Below, piece by piece: positions 1 through 14,700 of a DNA stretch of 64,000 bases; positions within the stretch are counted from its first letter, which is position 1; each line of letters starts with the position of its first letter. The position numbers and the translations under genes were made by a program. The stretch comes from Lytechinus pictus. Lineage: Eukaryota; Echinodermata; Echinoidea; Temnopleuroida; Toxopneustidae. Under the pieces are notes generated by a model that was not told the origin of the DNA, made no database searches, and saw only the letters and a program-made list of their open reading frames with translations. The stretch is from NCBI RefSeq assembly GCF_037042905.1, contig NC_087257.1, positions 17,871,001 to 17,935,000 on the forward strand, written 5' to 3'.

Positions 1-258
1 CGTACTATGAACAGGTTAGTTGACTTTGTAGTAATGATGATGATGATTACACCTTTCCATTTGAGCTTGACATGGCTCCGTACTGTGAACAGGTTAGTTG
101 ACTTTGTAGTAATGAAGATGATGGTGGTGATGATGAGGATGAGGATGATGATGATGATGATGATGATGAAGATGATGATGATAATGATGATTACATCTTT
201 CCATTTGAGCTTGATATGGCTCCGTACTGTGAACAGGTATAGTCAACTTTGTAGTAAT
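1..258 (+). repeat. Triplicated USP40 exon end plus splice donor, separated by GAT microsatellite
   Basis: Three copies of a segment read CCGTACTGTGAACAG followed by GT. The donors are at 15, 93 and 237. The second and third copies include the coding stretch YTFPFELDMAPYCEQ or YIFPFELDMAPYCEQ, the piece expected just before the exon at 1191 by comparison with human USP40. The first copy is cut by the window edge and has Cys changed to Tyr. Copy spacing is 78 and 144 bp, both multiples of three; the difference is GAT-repeat expansion (about 116-190). The third copy, nearest the next exon, is followed by a slightly different donor (GTATAG instead of GTTAGT). Which copy is spliced cannot be told from sequence. 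Confidence 0.8.
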
Positions 259-3200
259 AATGATGATGATGATATGATGCAACATTTATATAGCACTTCA
301 TGCAACGTTTCTACGCACTGCGCACTATTACCCTGGTAGTAACATGGCTACCCTGATTGGCGCTCGAGCATGCAAGAAATTCCTTCCAACCGGTTCCCAT
401 TCACCAGGGTGGAGAGTGGCCAATGTAGGTAAACGCCGTGCCATAGGATGCGAGTGCTGTGGTGGGATTTGAACCCCAGACATCATGGTTCAAAGTCCAG
501 AGACTTATCCACTAAGCCACAACACCTCTTCACCTTTGAAGATTCACAAAAGAAAATTCCCGCTGACAAGGGTTATTAGTAGTGTTTCAACTCACACTAA
601 GGACCGGTTCTCAGTTGTCATGTCATGATTATTACAACTTGAATAAAAGATATAAAATGAAGAGAGAGGAGACTGTTAGAACAAACAAAACTGTTTAAGT
701 TGCTGCTGCCTAGCTATAGTGAATACAAAACATATGTTTTGCACAGCTCTGGTAGGAGGGGGGCAGATGAAAAGATGTTGCATCATCTTATCCTCCCCAA
801 TGGATGAGATACAGTAGTGCTAAAATGTTAGTGAACCCCACCAGAAAATGAACATATTTAAAAGCGTTCAAATTGTTATTATTATTATTATTTGTTTGGC
901 GTCACCTGTGCCTGGGAGGCGAAAAGCGAACTGAATCACTATGACCCGCAGGTCTCTCCTCCCGATATATCTTTTAGATATTTGATTGTGAAGTCAGGTA
1001 ATATAATATTACATTCAATGCAGTTTCTCTGGGCTCACCAGACATTGTAGCGTTGTTGTCTACATTCAACACTCGGCATGAAGGAGTGCATTTTCTATTG
1101 GGCTTCACTAATATTGGGACCACTGTCTTATACTACATACTACTGCTAAAACTGATCGTACATTGAAATATGTTTATTTTGTTTATACAGGCCACAGATG
1201 AAGCCCTATATGAATTATACTCTGTAGTGCTTCACAGCGGTAGTACACATGGAGGTCATTATCATGCATATATTAGGGATGTGGATAACCTTGGAACATG
1301 GTCTGAACCAGTAAGTATGAGGTTCTTGCTTCCCTTGTCAAAGCCTATTTAAAGTGTTGGTATAAAATCCCCTCAAAATACCTGTCACTTTTTCAGTTCA
1401 TTACAGTGTTTATGATTGTGTAATCCCCGACACAGTTAAGATGGGAAGAATAAGAAATTACATATTTATTGAATAAATTTTTGTATAATAAGACTTATTT
1501 TATTTTGATTTTGTACTCAATCAAAAATTTATTGTCTTTTTTTTTCTTGTTTAAAATAAAATCCACCTCTGAAACGTGGAATGGGCTTAATATTCCAGGA
1601 AAAAGATTATAATTATGATATTAGTTATTTTCAACATGCCAAATCTATTATAACGCAAACTAATGCTCAGTGCACTTTTGTGAGAATCTGGTTGGTCAGA
1701 TCTTGTAATGGTGATCTGGGCTCCATAACACGAATGTTTGCAATCAATCGCGAAATACCAATGACCAATCAAGATCATCGTTGCATGCATGCTCTCTTTA
1801 AAATACTGACTGGGAACCAATCAGCGCGGTTCTTTGTTATTTGCAATTCATTGCAAACCTTTGTGTTATGGAGCCCTGGTGATAGTGATGATATTAATAA
1901 TGATAAGGCACCATGATTCCATTTCCACACTAGCGCTCAATGTACATTTGTCAGAATTTGGGTAATAGTCTGATGATGAAAATTATGATGAGAATGATTA
2001 CATGTTGAAGGTGCCAAATCCATTCAAGTGCCCCAATATGGTACATAAAAGCCCAAAGCTTTATTGCTACAATAATTTGCCATCTTTGTTCCACAGCGTA
2101 ATGAGCTTATACAGCTGACCCCTGATACAGGAAGTGAAAAGGATGACATCATCGATATGAAATCACCACAGCAGTGTCTTACAGCACTCCTTAGGAAGCA
2201 TGGCGGACCCGAACATATGTTGACTGTTGAAAGACTTTGCCAGGTACAGTATTGGTAGTGATGATGATGATTATGTTGTTGATTATGATGATGATGATGA
2301 TGATGATAATGATAATGATAATGATAATGATGGTGATGATGATGGTGATTATGATGATGGTGATGGTGAAGGTGAAGGTGATGATGATGGTGATGATGAT
2401 GGTGATGATGATAATGATAATGATAATGATGATGATGATAGTGAGGATGATGATAATGATGGTGATGATATGAATATTAATGGTAATAATGAGAAGAATA
2501 AAAGAAAGGAGATGAAAGGGAAGAAGGAGCAGGAGGAGGAGGAGGAAGAAGAAAACTAAAGGAAAAGGAGGATGAGAAGTAGAAAGAGAAGAGGCATGCT
2601 GGATCTGAGCATGTATGAACTGTTGGATGACTTGCCAGGTATAGTATGCCTTCAGTTGTTGTGATGATGATGATGGTGATAAACATCTGATGATAATAAA
2701 CATATGATGACGATAAACATATGATGATGAACACAGTATTCGTAACATCAATAATAGTAATAATGATAATGATGAGAAGAAAAAGAAGACCATAATTTTG
2801 CCCTAATTATCAATGTAGCATTATCGCAGTGTGAAAACAGTCTCTTTGAACTGTTGGACGACTTGCCAGGTATAGTATGTCTTCAGTAGTTGTGATGATG
2901 ATGATGGTGATAAACATCTGATGATAATAAACATATGATGACGATAAACGTATGATGATGAACACAGTATTCTTAACATCAATAATAGTAATAATGATAA
3001 TGATGAGAAGAAAAAGGAGACCATGATTTTGCCGGAATTATCAATGTTGCATTATCGCAGTGTGAAAACAGTCCCTTTGAAAAAGTGGTCGTATCTCTTG
3101 AACCAAACACCCCTATATCTCTTGACCGACCATTTTTCCTGTGTATGAAATACATTGGCCCGTATTCTGAAGTCGGGTTTAACTTAAACTCAGGTTTAAA

Positions 3201-6200
3201 GTTGTGGTTTAAGTAAGGGAAGCCAAAAGTATAAAAAAAATTTATTAAGTTGTATGTTTCTTATGTTTACTGTGCTCTTTCCTGATTCATCGATGGTGAA
3301 GACAATCATCTATTTATATTTCCTAGACAGTTATGAATGATTTGAGAGCCTAATGAGCTGAAAAATGATATATCTACTGTTAGTGATTTATGTAACAATT
3401 GGCTATCCATACTTAAACCACAACTTTAAACCTGAGTTTAAACTTTAAACCTGACTTCAGAATACGAGCCATTGGCTTTTATTGAAAGTGTTTAAATTAA
3501 TTGTGATAATTCCCTGTATTGCTACTTCATACCCTATTACTGTACATGTATGTTATTTCATTCAGGTTCTAAACGAGGAAACTGGCGTTTCATGGAATAA
3601 GCGCTTCAAGAGACAGTATGGAACCTTGACTAAGGTAGGTCTCAATAATTGATGGGAAGTTATTGAACTAGAAGATTTGTAATATAATTTCAATTGGGAA
3701 ACTTCACACATTGAAGTGAGTTTGCCTTTACATGTACATGTATAAGCATCTGTCAAGTCATTCATTGATTGATATTGATGATAATACCTGAAATACATGA
3801 TAAAACCCAGGTTTTCTATCCTATTTCAAACTCAAGTATGTAGATCCTGTGTCATCATCTGGTTGAGACACATGGCCCGTCTTAAAATTGCACAATTTTC
3901 CATCTTCTTACCCTTAGTGTGCATGAAGCAGGATTTACCATCTCATTTCTCTTCCATTATCACTATAAAATTGAAAGGTTTGTTTGTTCTTGCATCCTTT
4001 CGATCCGATTTCCAGCATTTATTACAAAATACAATCAATTTTTCTGAGGTCTGCTCAGATAAAACTCCTGTGCAACTTGCTGTCCTCTATCCCTCCCACT
4101 ATATAATATTCTACACAACCGGATTGCTTCATTTCGATTCAATTTCCATCAGTTCCTGAAAAAGTACAATGACCTCTTTGAGCTGAACACGGCAGGCACC
4201 CTTGTGCATCTAGTAGATCCCATGAAAGGAAAGGCATCCAACCCCGACCAGACTCCCTCCAACTCGCCCAGAGAGGGCGCCAAATCGAGGAAAGCTTCGG
4301 AAGAGAGCAGGCGAGAAAACCAGGACCAAAGTAATAAGGAGAAGGCTATTGCAAGGTAAGTTAAAGGAGAATGAAACTCTTGAAACCAGCTGAATCCATA
4401 TCAAAGAGAAAAATCAAAGAAACATATTGTTGAAAGTTTGAGGAAGATTGAATGAATAATAAGAAAGTTATGAGCATTTGAATATTGAGATCACTAATGC
4501 CATGTACATGTAGATCCTCCCATTGGCAATGCGACCAAGCTCTGTGATGTCACACACGTACAACTCCCTCATTACTTTAGTACTTATTTCACTTATATTC
4601 TCACTTTTACAGAGTCTATCACAAGGTGAGGTGTTCTCTTTATGAGAGAGTACAGAGGTTTCACAACATTATATCATTGATGAATCGTTTGTCATATGAT
4701 TAGAATGAGCAATGTCCAAAAGGGGAGAGTTGTTCATCTGTGACATCATCGATCTTGGTGGCATTGCCAATGAGAGGATCTCCATAGCATTAGTGATCTC
4801 GACATTCAAATGCTCATAACTCTTCTATTGCTAGTCCTATTTTACTCAAACTTTTGTTGATCTTATTCTTTGATTTTTCTGCTTTCACAAAAGCTAAGTT
4901 GCTCCAAGAGTTTCATTCTCCTTTAAAGTGATATGTTTTGTATAAACAATTGCTTCTGAATGCTGCAGTCATAGTTGTGAAAATGATTCCAGACAGATCA
5001 AAGCTAGTATGTTAATATTTGTCCCTAGCCAACACTAAACCAGCAATAAGTTGCCAGTGGAGGTTCTTTTTAAATTGCTAAATCAGTGATTTAGTGATTT
5101 AAATCGTTATTGCAGTGATTGGGCAACTAAATTGCAGAGATTTGAATTGCTAAATCAGTGATTTGGTCTTCAAAAGGCAAAAATGAGCATATCTGAAAGG
5201 GTAACTCTTCATACTGTTAAAATGTGAAGTTGTAGAGTTAAATAGAATAAGAGATACAATAGTTTTTTAATGCACAGTGCGTACTTATCATGCTTGAGTG
5301 ACCCCCAAATTTCAAACCGTATTTTCTCCTTATTTTTTGAAGCTCTCGCTAAGTTTCTTCTGCATTCAATCAAGTACTTGTGTGGATTATTGTTGATCAA
5401 TTTTGACAAGTTATATATCATTTAAAACCTTAGGATGTGATTTTTTTTAAATTCAATAAAAATCTCAAAATCTTTTTTTGGGCGACTTATTGTTTGTTTT
5501 GGGGTGGCTGGCCACATTTGGTGTCTGTTTCGTCAATGTGACCGTACCATCACAGATGGTCTGTTGGTTCCATGACATTTGCTGCGGCGACAATTGCTCT
5601 GCTCTAAATTCCACACACTAATCGAATGACCAACTTCAACCCTGGATTTAACACTATACCCTACCCCAAACCTAACATCAAACCCTATTGCAACCCTAAC
5701 CCTACATCTTTGAAGAAATTAAGCCTGGAGCAATTGTAACAGGAGTAAATGTGTCGGTGGACCACAAACCCAAGATCAGCCTAAAATATTTGTAAATGTT
5801 ATATGTTCAAACTGTTGACCGGGCTGCTGTCTGTAGGGAATGTTGTGTAATAGCATATTCAGCCAGTCTTCAATGGGTTAAGATTATCTGATGTTGTGTT
5901 GTACATCTTTGATGCAACATTGCCTGTGTTGTATTCAATGTGCGAGGTGACTCTCAACAGCTGTTTCAGTAGGCTGATGGTTAATTGTACTTAAAACACG
6001 TACACAACATACATGTATTTAAGATCACCCATTGATGGTTTCGAGCTATTGATAACGTGATCAGGGGCCCGTTTCATAAAGCTGTTCGTAAGTTACGAAT
6101 GACTTTACGCACGGCTGGTGACCATTTCTTGTGCTATGTGATATCCCTATGTAACTGATTTAGCACCTAAGAACAGGTTCCAGTCGTGCGTAAAGTTGTG

Positions 6201-9200
6201 CATAACTTTACAAACAGCTTTATGAAACACCCACCAGTGGGCCGTTTCATAAAGCTGTTCGTAAGTTAAGAGCGACTTTAAGAACGACTGGTGATCCTTT
6301 CTTGTGGTAAATGGTATATTCATTGGCGACGGTTTAGCGCATAAGAAAGGATCACCAGTCGTTCTTAAAGTCGCTCTTATCTTACGAACAGCTTTATGAA
6401 ACACCCGCCAGGATCATTTATTTTGTAAACCCACATTAGCATACCTGCCAAGTGTTCAATAGGAAAATTCTTATTTATTTATGAAGGCAGAAATATGGAC
6501 TGAAAATATATAATTTTTAGGGCTGATTTCTGGAAGCCTCACTCAATATTTTGAAAAGGGAAGTTATAGTTATACTTCCCCTTTACAATGATGAAATAAA
6601 ACAATATTTATTAAATACTTTTCATTCTTTGGGTGTCTACTTTAAAATTAAAAATCTTCCATGCTGGTTTGTAGAAGATGGTACTCAACTTAACCAAATT
6701 TTTTTCTTTTCATCACAGAGCTACTGCCAAGATCCCTGAACCAAGCCAGTGTTGGTATGACTTCAACGATTCCTCGGTAGAGCCCATCAGAGAGAGTGCC
6801 CTCTATAGGCAGTTTCAAGGAAGGGAGAGTGCCTATATGCTGCTTTATAGAAGAAAGACGATGACTCGTCCAAGCCAAGGTAGGTGGTCGTGTTGACACT
6901 CTCCAAGTACAAATCCTGGGTTTTGATTAGCTGAGAAGCACCATTACCAAGGAAGTTGTTGTTGATGAGTCTCATGAAACTGGCCTGGGGAAACCTGGAA
7001 AGCATTCCATGATGTATCTTGTCAATGACTTTCAATGATGTTAAAGCTGATGAAACCTTAACCAGCAGCTCACTTCCCAAAAATAAGATATCCACATTGT
7101 TAAAGATTTCAAAACCTTCATAATTAAACAATGATAACACACTTCTTCTATATGACTTGGATTTTATTGCCCTGGCTTTATTCCTGCAGCCTTTTACAGT
7201 GCAGAAGCATTTCAAGGAAAAATATTCAAGACGGGTATCCCTTTACCTCACCTGAGTTGAGTGCAGCACAATGTGGATCAATTTCTTGCAGAAGGAAACC
7301 CATGGCTGGGATTCGAACCCTCAACCCTCTGTTTCAAAGTCAGAAGACTCATCCACTGGGCCAAAATGCTCCACGGATTTGCAACAGAGATGAGTTATTG
7401 TAAAATATTGGTGTTTTTTCTTTGTTTTTATCTCAGCATATAACAATCCATATCATCAGATGCCTGCATGGCTAATGGCTGAACTGGAAACGGCCAATCA
7501 GGAGCTTGAAAAGCAAAGGTATTTCCTTGCCCCTTCTAGGATATGAAATTTTATCTGTAGTTTTGGTTAATCCCCTAAATGCGTCTATCACTTTTCAAAT
7601 TCATTACTAGATTATATGAATATGTGTGTCCTAAGAAAGTTATGATGTGATGGGTATAATCGTAAAGTGTGTTTTATGGGACAAATTTACAGATTTTACA
7701 TATAATTACACAATAAGGTATTTTTATCAGGTGCTTGATTAAAATAAGATATCTGCACATTTTTGTCTTGTTTATATTAAATACCTTCTCAAGCATAGAA
7801 GGTGCTGAACTTTACAGAATACAATCTTGTAATTGTTGATATTCAGTTACTACATTTGTAATGTTAGTGCTCAAAGTGCTGTTCTTAATTGAAAATATAA
7901 AGTTATGGAAAGAATGCAGCGCTAGATACCAGATTTGAATTCAAACGGCGCAAATAATGCTGAATTTCAATTATTACGACTTGAACAAATATTCAGTGAG
8001 CAGTGTAGACAAAGATTACCTATGATTTAAAACCCAGTTTTGTTATACACCGTTTCTATAATTCAGGGAAGAATATGAAAGAGCAGTCAACTCAGTTGAA
8101 CTCGGCATACTCCTGTCAACTGACTGTGTCTGGGCAAGAGGAGCACTGCAGCTTGCAGCTGACAAAGAACCTGTCAAAGTTACTCTTGACCGCAGGAAAA
8201 CAGTGACACATCTCATGGAACTCATCAAAGAAAAAGTAAGAATTACTTGGACAGTCTCATGATTGGTGCAGAAATCTGTGTAATAATAATAATAAAAATA
8301 ATAATAATAAAAATCAATTTGTATAGTGCAGCTTTTATATGGATAAATTCAGCTGCGCTTGTTCAGAGCTCTTTTTACTTATGTCTACACAGCAAATGTT
8401 TTAACTAAAGATATATGTTTTTAATTTTGATTTGAAGAAAGTCAAGGATGGAGAGCTTCTTAAATCAATTGTAATTCAATTCGATCAATTTCTTGTTGAA
8501 CCATGAAGGCGAACATGTCAAAAAATTGAATGCTGTAGAACACTGATGCTTTTGGCGATGGTGGATAAAGTAGAACCAGGGCTAAGTTGGCCCGGAATGC
8601 TCCAAAATCTCATGGAGACTAAACAAGAACTCCTGAAACACTTGCATGGTCCAATGTCAAAAATGTGGGTTGGTGGGCTAAGAAATGAGCCCAGATTTAT
8701 GTCTTTATTTTACCCTGAGCAGGGCACATAAATGGTCATGACATTGAAATATACAATCAGTTACAGAAAATATGTGGAGCAAGTGTTGCATTCCTTATTT
8801 AAATTCTAAGTTCAGCCTTGAGTTTCATTATAATGTATACATGTAGCTATCAATCAAATGATTACCAATCTTTACTTTAATTTATTTTGTTACCATTTAA
8901 GAAAGGTGTAATGCTAAACTTTAAACAGCTTTTTATTCAAGAACAGTACAATGTTCTGCTCTGGAAATTGAGATCAAATTCTGAGGTATTGCTAGCTAGC
9001 ATGCATGATTAAAAAAAAAGCATGCAAGTAAGTGAATTGTTACAGAAAGATGATACATGCATAGGGTTCAGGGTTCTGATAGTGTGATAATAAATGTTGG
9101 ATGAACTTTTTGGAAATTTTTGAGTGACTTTTTTTCCTATTTGTTTGTATTTATATGTATATCAAAATGATATTTTCTAGGTGCCTGAGAATAACAATGA

Positions 9201-12200
9201 GTGCCTTCATGTTGCCAAAATGCTTCCAGCAGGATTTCATTTGTATGATTCATTAACAGGTAAGATACTTGTGTAGAAATATTTTAATTTATTGTCATGT
9301 GGTCTATTGGCTAAAACATTGGACTCATGATTGTGAGGTTGTGAGTTCAAATCCCACTTGGCCATTATCTCCACTTTACCCCCCCCCAAAAAAAAAAAGG
9401 CTTGAGAATAATTTCTGTTGTCTATGAGGTCAGCCACTGTAACTGATTAAACTTAGATGTAAAATATGTCCTATGTAATTGGTAAACAACCAGCTGGGTG
9501 TTGATGCGCCGGAAAGCTGCTTTGCAAAGTTCCTACAGGAGTAACTTTTTTTTAGTTTCACATTATACAAAACCAGTGATCAGTCGAAAGGAGCACTGGC
9601 CACTCAATTAAAAGTAGCATGTGCAAACGATCAAACAATCAGAGGCGTTGTATCAGGTTTGCAGTTAATTGCATATCTTTTTGTACCAAGATCCCAATAT
9701 TTGTACATGATAGTATTTTTTTTTAAGTATAAGACATAGTTTGTACCTAGCAGTTCACCATAACACTTGGCCAAAATCTACTTGGTTGCTGAAAAACGTA
9801 TGCGTTAAGATTTATGATAATATCAAACCCTTTTCTCTCTCCTTTTGACAGTCACCCCAGATAAGACCCTTCAAGATTGTTATGTAACTGATCAAAGCTT
9901 TGTCTTTCTTTGGGATGGCAAACAGGTAAGATCTAGAGTACTTCGAAATTCTTTGCACAACCCTTTTATAATATTGCTAGTCAAAGAAATGCCAATGAAA
10001 TACATTGTTTATTGTGAAAGCATGAAAGATACTATAAGAGGAATTGACCTATTGATTTTTTTTTTAAAACGTGGGAAGGGTCATGATGTGTTTTGTGTAA
10101 TACCACTAGATTTGTTCTGTAAAGAAAAAAGGATGAACATATTTGTTTAAAAAAAACATGTGAAAACAGGTTATAAAGTAATTAAACTTACATTTTGGTT
10201 CCCAAACTTATGAGACAGCAAAGAATTGATAAGACATAGTAGGTAATACATTTTTTCTTTATGAGTGCAATGATTGATTTTGACAGGTTGGTGGGAATTC
10301 CATCCTGGTTGGCCCGAACAGCGAGCCAATTCTGCTCATTTTAACCTTCAAGCCTACCAACACCCCTAACCGATCAACACCACCATCCTCCCACTCTTCC
10401 ACTCAACCAATATCCACCCGAGACACCCCTACCGAGCTCCACCATGGGTTCCCTAAAGACGCCCGGGTATCTGAGCTGCGATGCATGGTGTCGGATCTCG
10501 TAGGTGTCCCGAAGCACCGGCTGAAGCTGAGTAGGGTGCAGTCCGTACCGGTGGTGGTGTCTTCGGATGATGATGGCAGGACACTCACCCAGCTGGGGTT
10601 CTCTGATGAAGATAGGCTGGTCGTTGAATCAACGGGCAAGGACAGGTATGGACATTTTGTCAGATTTTTGTTAAGAATTCAGCATTCAATTTATCAAGTG
10701 ATTATGATTATGATTTATAATACTAATTTGACAAATAAGGCCCAAATTCACTCTGTAGAGTGCTCAGGGCACATGATAATTCATAAACCTCTTGCTGACA
10801 AGAACCAGATGAACCCTGTCAACAGTTTTTTAATGTCTTCAGGAAGGCCATTCCAAAAAGTAGATCTTACATGAGCAGTACAGCGTCTTTCCACCCTAGG
10901 TTTTTTTTTCAACTTTTGGAATTACATTGATTGTGAGAATGAAAAGAGTTTTATAAGGTTTGTGTGCGTGAACTGATTCTGACATAAAAAAAGAAGAAGG
11001 TAGTATATCATTACAAAACAAGAGTACTACATGTATCATTAGAAGACAAGAGTACTCTCAGATACAAATATTAACTATGATGGCAGTGATGATGATGTTA
11101 GCAACATTGGGATGATGATGACAAAGGCTGCAGCACCTAATAGTGATAATGATTACTTAGTATTAGACTGGAATTTCTTTTTGACCAATTTTTGTCTCGC
11201 CCACCAGAGGTGAAGGCGAGAGTTAGGGATCCAAATGTTGTCCGTCGTCTGTCCGTCACAAACCAAATGACACATAACTCCACAACCATAAGTCGCTTTT
11301 CAACCAAACTTGGATGGTAGATGGACTTGGGGGACCTGCATGTTATGCTGCAGTCGGAGGTCACATGGTAAGGTCAAAGGTCAGGCCAACGTTCAAGTTA
11401 ACATGCAAGACTCTTTTATGACACCTAACTCCGCAACCGTAAGTCACTTTTTAACCAAACTTGGATGGTAGGTGTACTTAGGCGACCTGCTTGTTATGCT
11501 GCAGTCTGAGGTCACCTGGTAAGGTCAAAGGTTATTTTCAGGTCAACGTTAAAGTTTACATGCAAGACTCTCTTATCACACCTAACTCTGCAACCGCAAG
11601 TCACTTTTCAACCAAACTTGGACGGTAGATGGACTTGGGGGACCTGCATGTTGTGCTGCAGTCGGAGGTCACACGGTAAGGTCAAAGGTCATTTTCAGGT
11701 CAACGTTAAAGTTTACGTGCAAGGCTCTTATGACAAGTGTTATTCCTCCCAGTCATTTCACAATGAAGTTTCGATACAATTCTGTTGCGTGCCCTCGCAA
11801 ATCACGATATTTCTGGTTATTTCCATAAGTGGGCGAGACACAAAATCGCTTTTGCCTTGTATTTCTTAACCCTCAATCTCCCGGGGTATTTTGATTCTTG
11901 TCATTCCCGGGGGGGGGGGGGGCCATTATGGCCCCCCCTTAAGATCTCGGCCGCTGATCGCTCGAGCGACGCAAAAATTTGCACGCTGGTTGTGTGCGAT
12001 GTAATCTACAAGGCTGTATGGTAAAATTTTCCAAAATAATGAGATTTTATTTTATATGAATTAATTATGCTAATTTATGCATAAATCATACTTTTTGCTC
12101 TAATTCACTAAATAAAGCTCCTAGAATGCTAATTTTTGGTTAAAATATTCTTTGTAGCATTCTTAACAATCGCAATTAAAAAAAACTTGTTTGGAAATCA

Positions 12201-14648
12201 ATTTCTTATGTATTTTATTGTTTTATGAATTTCTTATGTATTTCCTTGTTTTTTTACTTTTTGTTTTTTTATTGTTTTTTCAATGGAAATCGTTCCAGAC
12301 TTAATTCTGATCATAAGCAAGGCAAAATTAATTAAATTCAATCAGTAAAAGTAGAAATAATGATACATTTATGAATTTTGGCTAAATACACAATTTGCAT
12401 TGGATTTGTACATGAAATCACGTTTGTGAGCAATTTTGGGTCTGACATGCACTTACATAATGTTGCGTAATGTCGTAACCGCGTATCCGGTCGTCACAAA
12501 TTTGGTCTCAAAATTTGCGCGAGACTCGAAAGTAAAAAGTCAGTGAGCGGCGAGGTCAAAAAAATTTGCGCAGCGGATATATCGCGAAAATTGTCGAGGG
12601 GGGGGCCATTATGGCCCCCCCCCCGGGAGAATTAGGGTTAATGGTAATACGTTTCTTTATCCACTCAGTCCCAACTGCCAAGGTGATTCTCTTGCAGACG
12701 TTGAAGTTGACAAACAAAAGAATGCTGTAAAAATCACGGTAGAGAACCGATGCGTTGATCCGAACAATGATGGTGACTGGCCTGTCAAGCAGATCAGCAT
12801 ATCCAAAGACAAGGTATGTCATTCACTGTCCTCATTTTTTCAAATTTAGTTAATATTATGGAACTGACAACTTGCTTTGTTTGGGATAGAAGTAACTATC
12901 CAATTTGCTTCTATTCCATTTATTTTTTTCATTTTTACTTGACAAAACACAAAAGGCGACAAAAAGCAAACAAGACAAAAGAATAAATAGTCATGTTTAC
13001 AAAAATTAGGAATACATGGTCATGGAAAATCCTGGAAAATCCTGGAACAATTTGTGGTCCTGGAAAGTCAGGGAAAAGTCAGGGAATTTGGAAAATTTGT
13101 GAAAAAGTCATGGAAAAGTCATGGAATTCTGTTTTCAAATTTCTGTGGGAACCCTGGATATGTGTTAAAGTTTAATATAATAGGTGGAAAAGAAAGTGGG
13201 AGAAGGGGTTGATAAAGAGGGAAAAGACTGAGAAGACAGTAATAAACATAAATAGGGGAAGAAAAGTAGAGGCAGGGAAAGGATGAGGAGGATGAAGAGG
13301 AAGAAGAAGAAGAAAGTAGAAAGGAAGAGGGAGGAGTAAGAAGAGGGGAAAGGTGAGAATGAAAGGCAAAAAAGCTGGTCTGATAGGAGAAGAAGATGAC
13401 CCAGGAGTGGGCAAGTAAGCTATACTTTGTAAAGTGAGATTTTTCTTCAAATGCTTAAAATTCATGTTTATCTTTGTTCTATGCGTCTTAATTTTTGTGC
13501 CTTTCTCATCAGACTGTATTTGAATTGAAGCAGCTGGTCATCAACAGTCATGGTCTCTATGGTAACCAAAGACCAAAGGAAGGATGCAGGTTGAGAATAA
13601 GTGATGATGCCCTTGGTCTTCTACCTCCTTGTAAGTAATTCAATATTGCAATTTCTCTTCCTTTCTATCACCCTTTCTCTTTCTCCTTTTTCCTTACCTC
13701 TATTTATTTATCTCTGTCTCTCTGTTTTTGTCTTCTATACCCTGTCTTTGTCTAGTTCTCTTTATTTTATCTTTTACTCTTTCTCTTTTTCTTTTCTTTC
13801 TTTCTCTACCTCTATCTTCTTTTCTTTATCCTTCTCTTTAAGCTTCTCTGTAGGCTTTTCTTTGCTCTTTTCTTTCCCTTTCTTTATCTCTTTATTTCTT
13901 TTTCATTTTCATATTTTCTAAAAATATACTTTCATTTTATAATTCATATTGCTCTTATAATTTTGTGCATACCTTTTGCAATTGTTGTCCTTTTTTATCG
14001 TTCACCCTTACATTCATACTATTTTCATTCTTAGATTACTCAACCATTTGGCTGTTTTGAAAATGGACACCTTCATTCTTGTGAAGATTTTTTTGTTCAC
14101 AGTATCAAAGTTCAAAATTTAAATATCAGCATATCTATGATTTGGCAAGGGTAGACTGTGTCATGAATTATGCTTTAAAAATATTTATAGTATTATTTTC
14201 GATTTCAGTATCGTAATACAACATTGAATGTTTTTGCATCGCCAATTTTCATATTTCCTACAGTACATGAAAACCAGAGCATAGCAGATATTGGAATCAA
14301 GAAAGTAAAGACCATCGTCATAGAAACGGGACTTCCGCCGACATCCAACGAGCTCACCCTAAATTTCAGTCTCATGTCTAGCAACAAATCCTGGGATATG
14401 ATGGTAGACAAATCTACTTCCATGACAGAGGTGAGTTGGTAATCATTATTATCCTCCTCCTCATTGTCACTTCATCATCATCATCATCTTCATCATTATT
14501 ACCACCATCGTCATCATCTTTATTATCATTTTCATCATCACCACCATCATTATCGTCATCATCATATCATCATTATTGTCATCATAATCACCATTATCAC
14601 TATCATATCATCATCACCACCGTCATCTTCATCATCTTCATCATCATC

Positions 14649-14700
<52 letters not shown>

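Noticed and set aside
460-533. Possible tRNA gene on the minus strand (also near 7290-7380, 9296-9368 and 50170-50235)
   Set aside because: A and B boxes are present but stems do not pair well and the sequence continues into SINE bodies.
2191-2793. 200-codon Ile/Thr-rich minus-strand frame
   Set aside because: Antisense of GAT repeats and of a USP40 exon end.
5640-5710. AACCCT motifs suggesting telomeric DNA
   Set aside because: Short, irregular and inside a MITE that recurs at 23810-24040.
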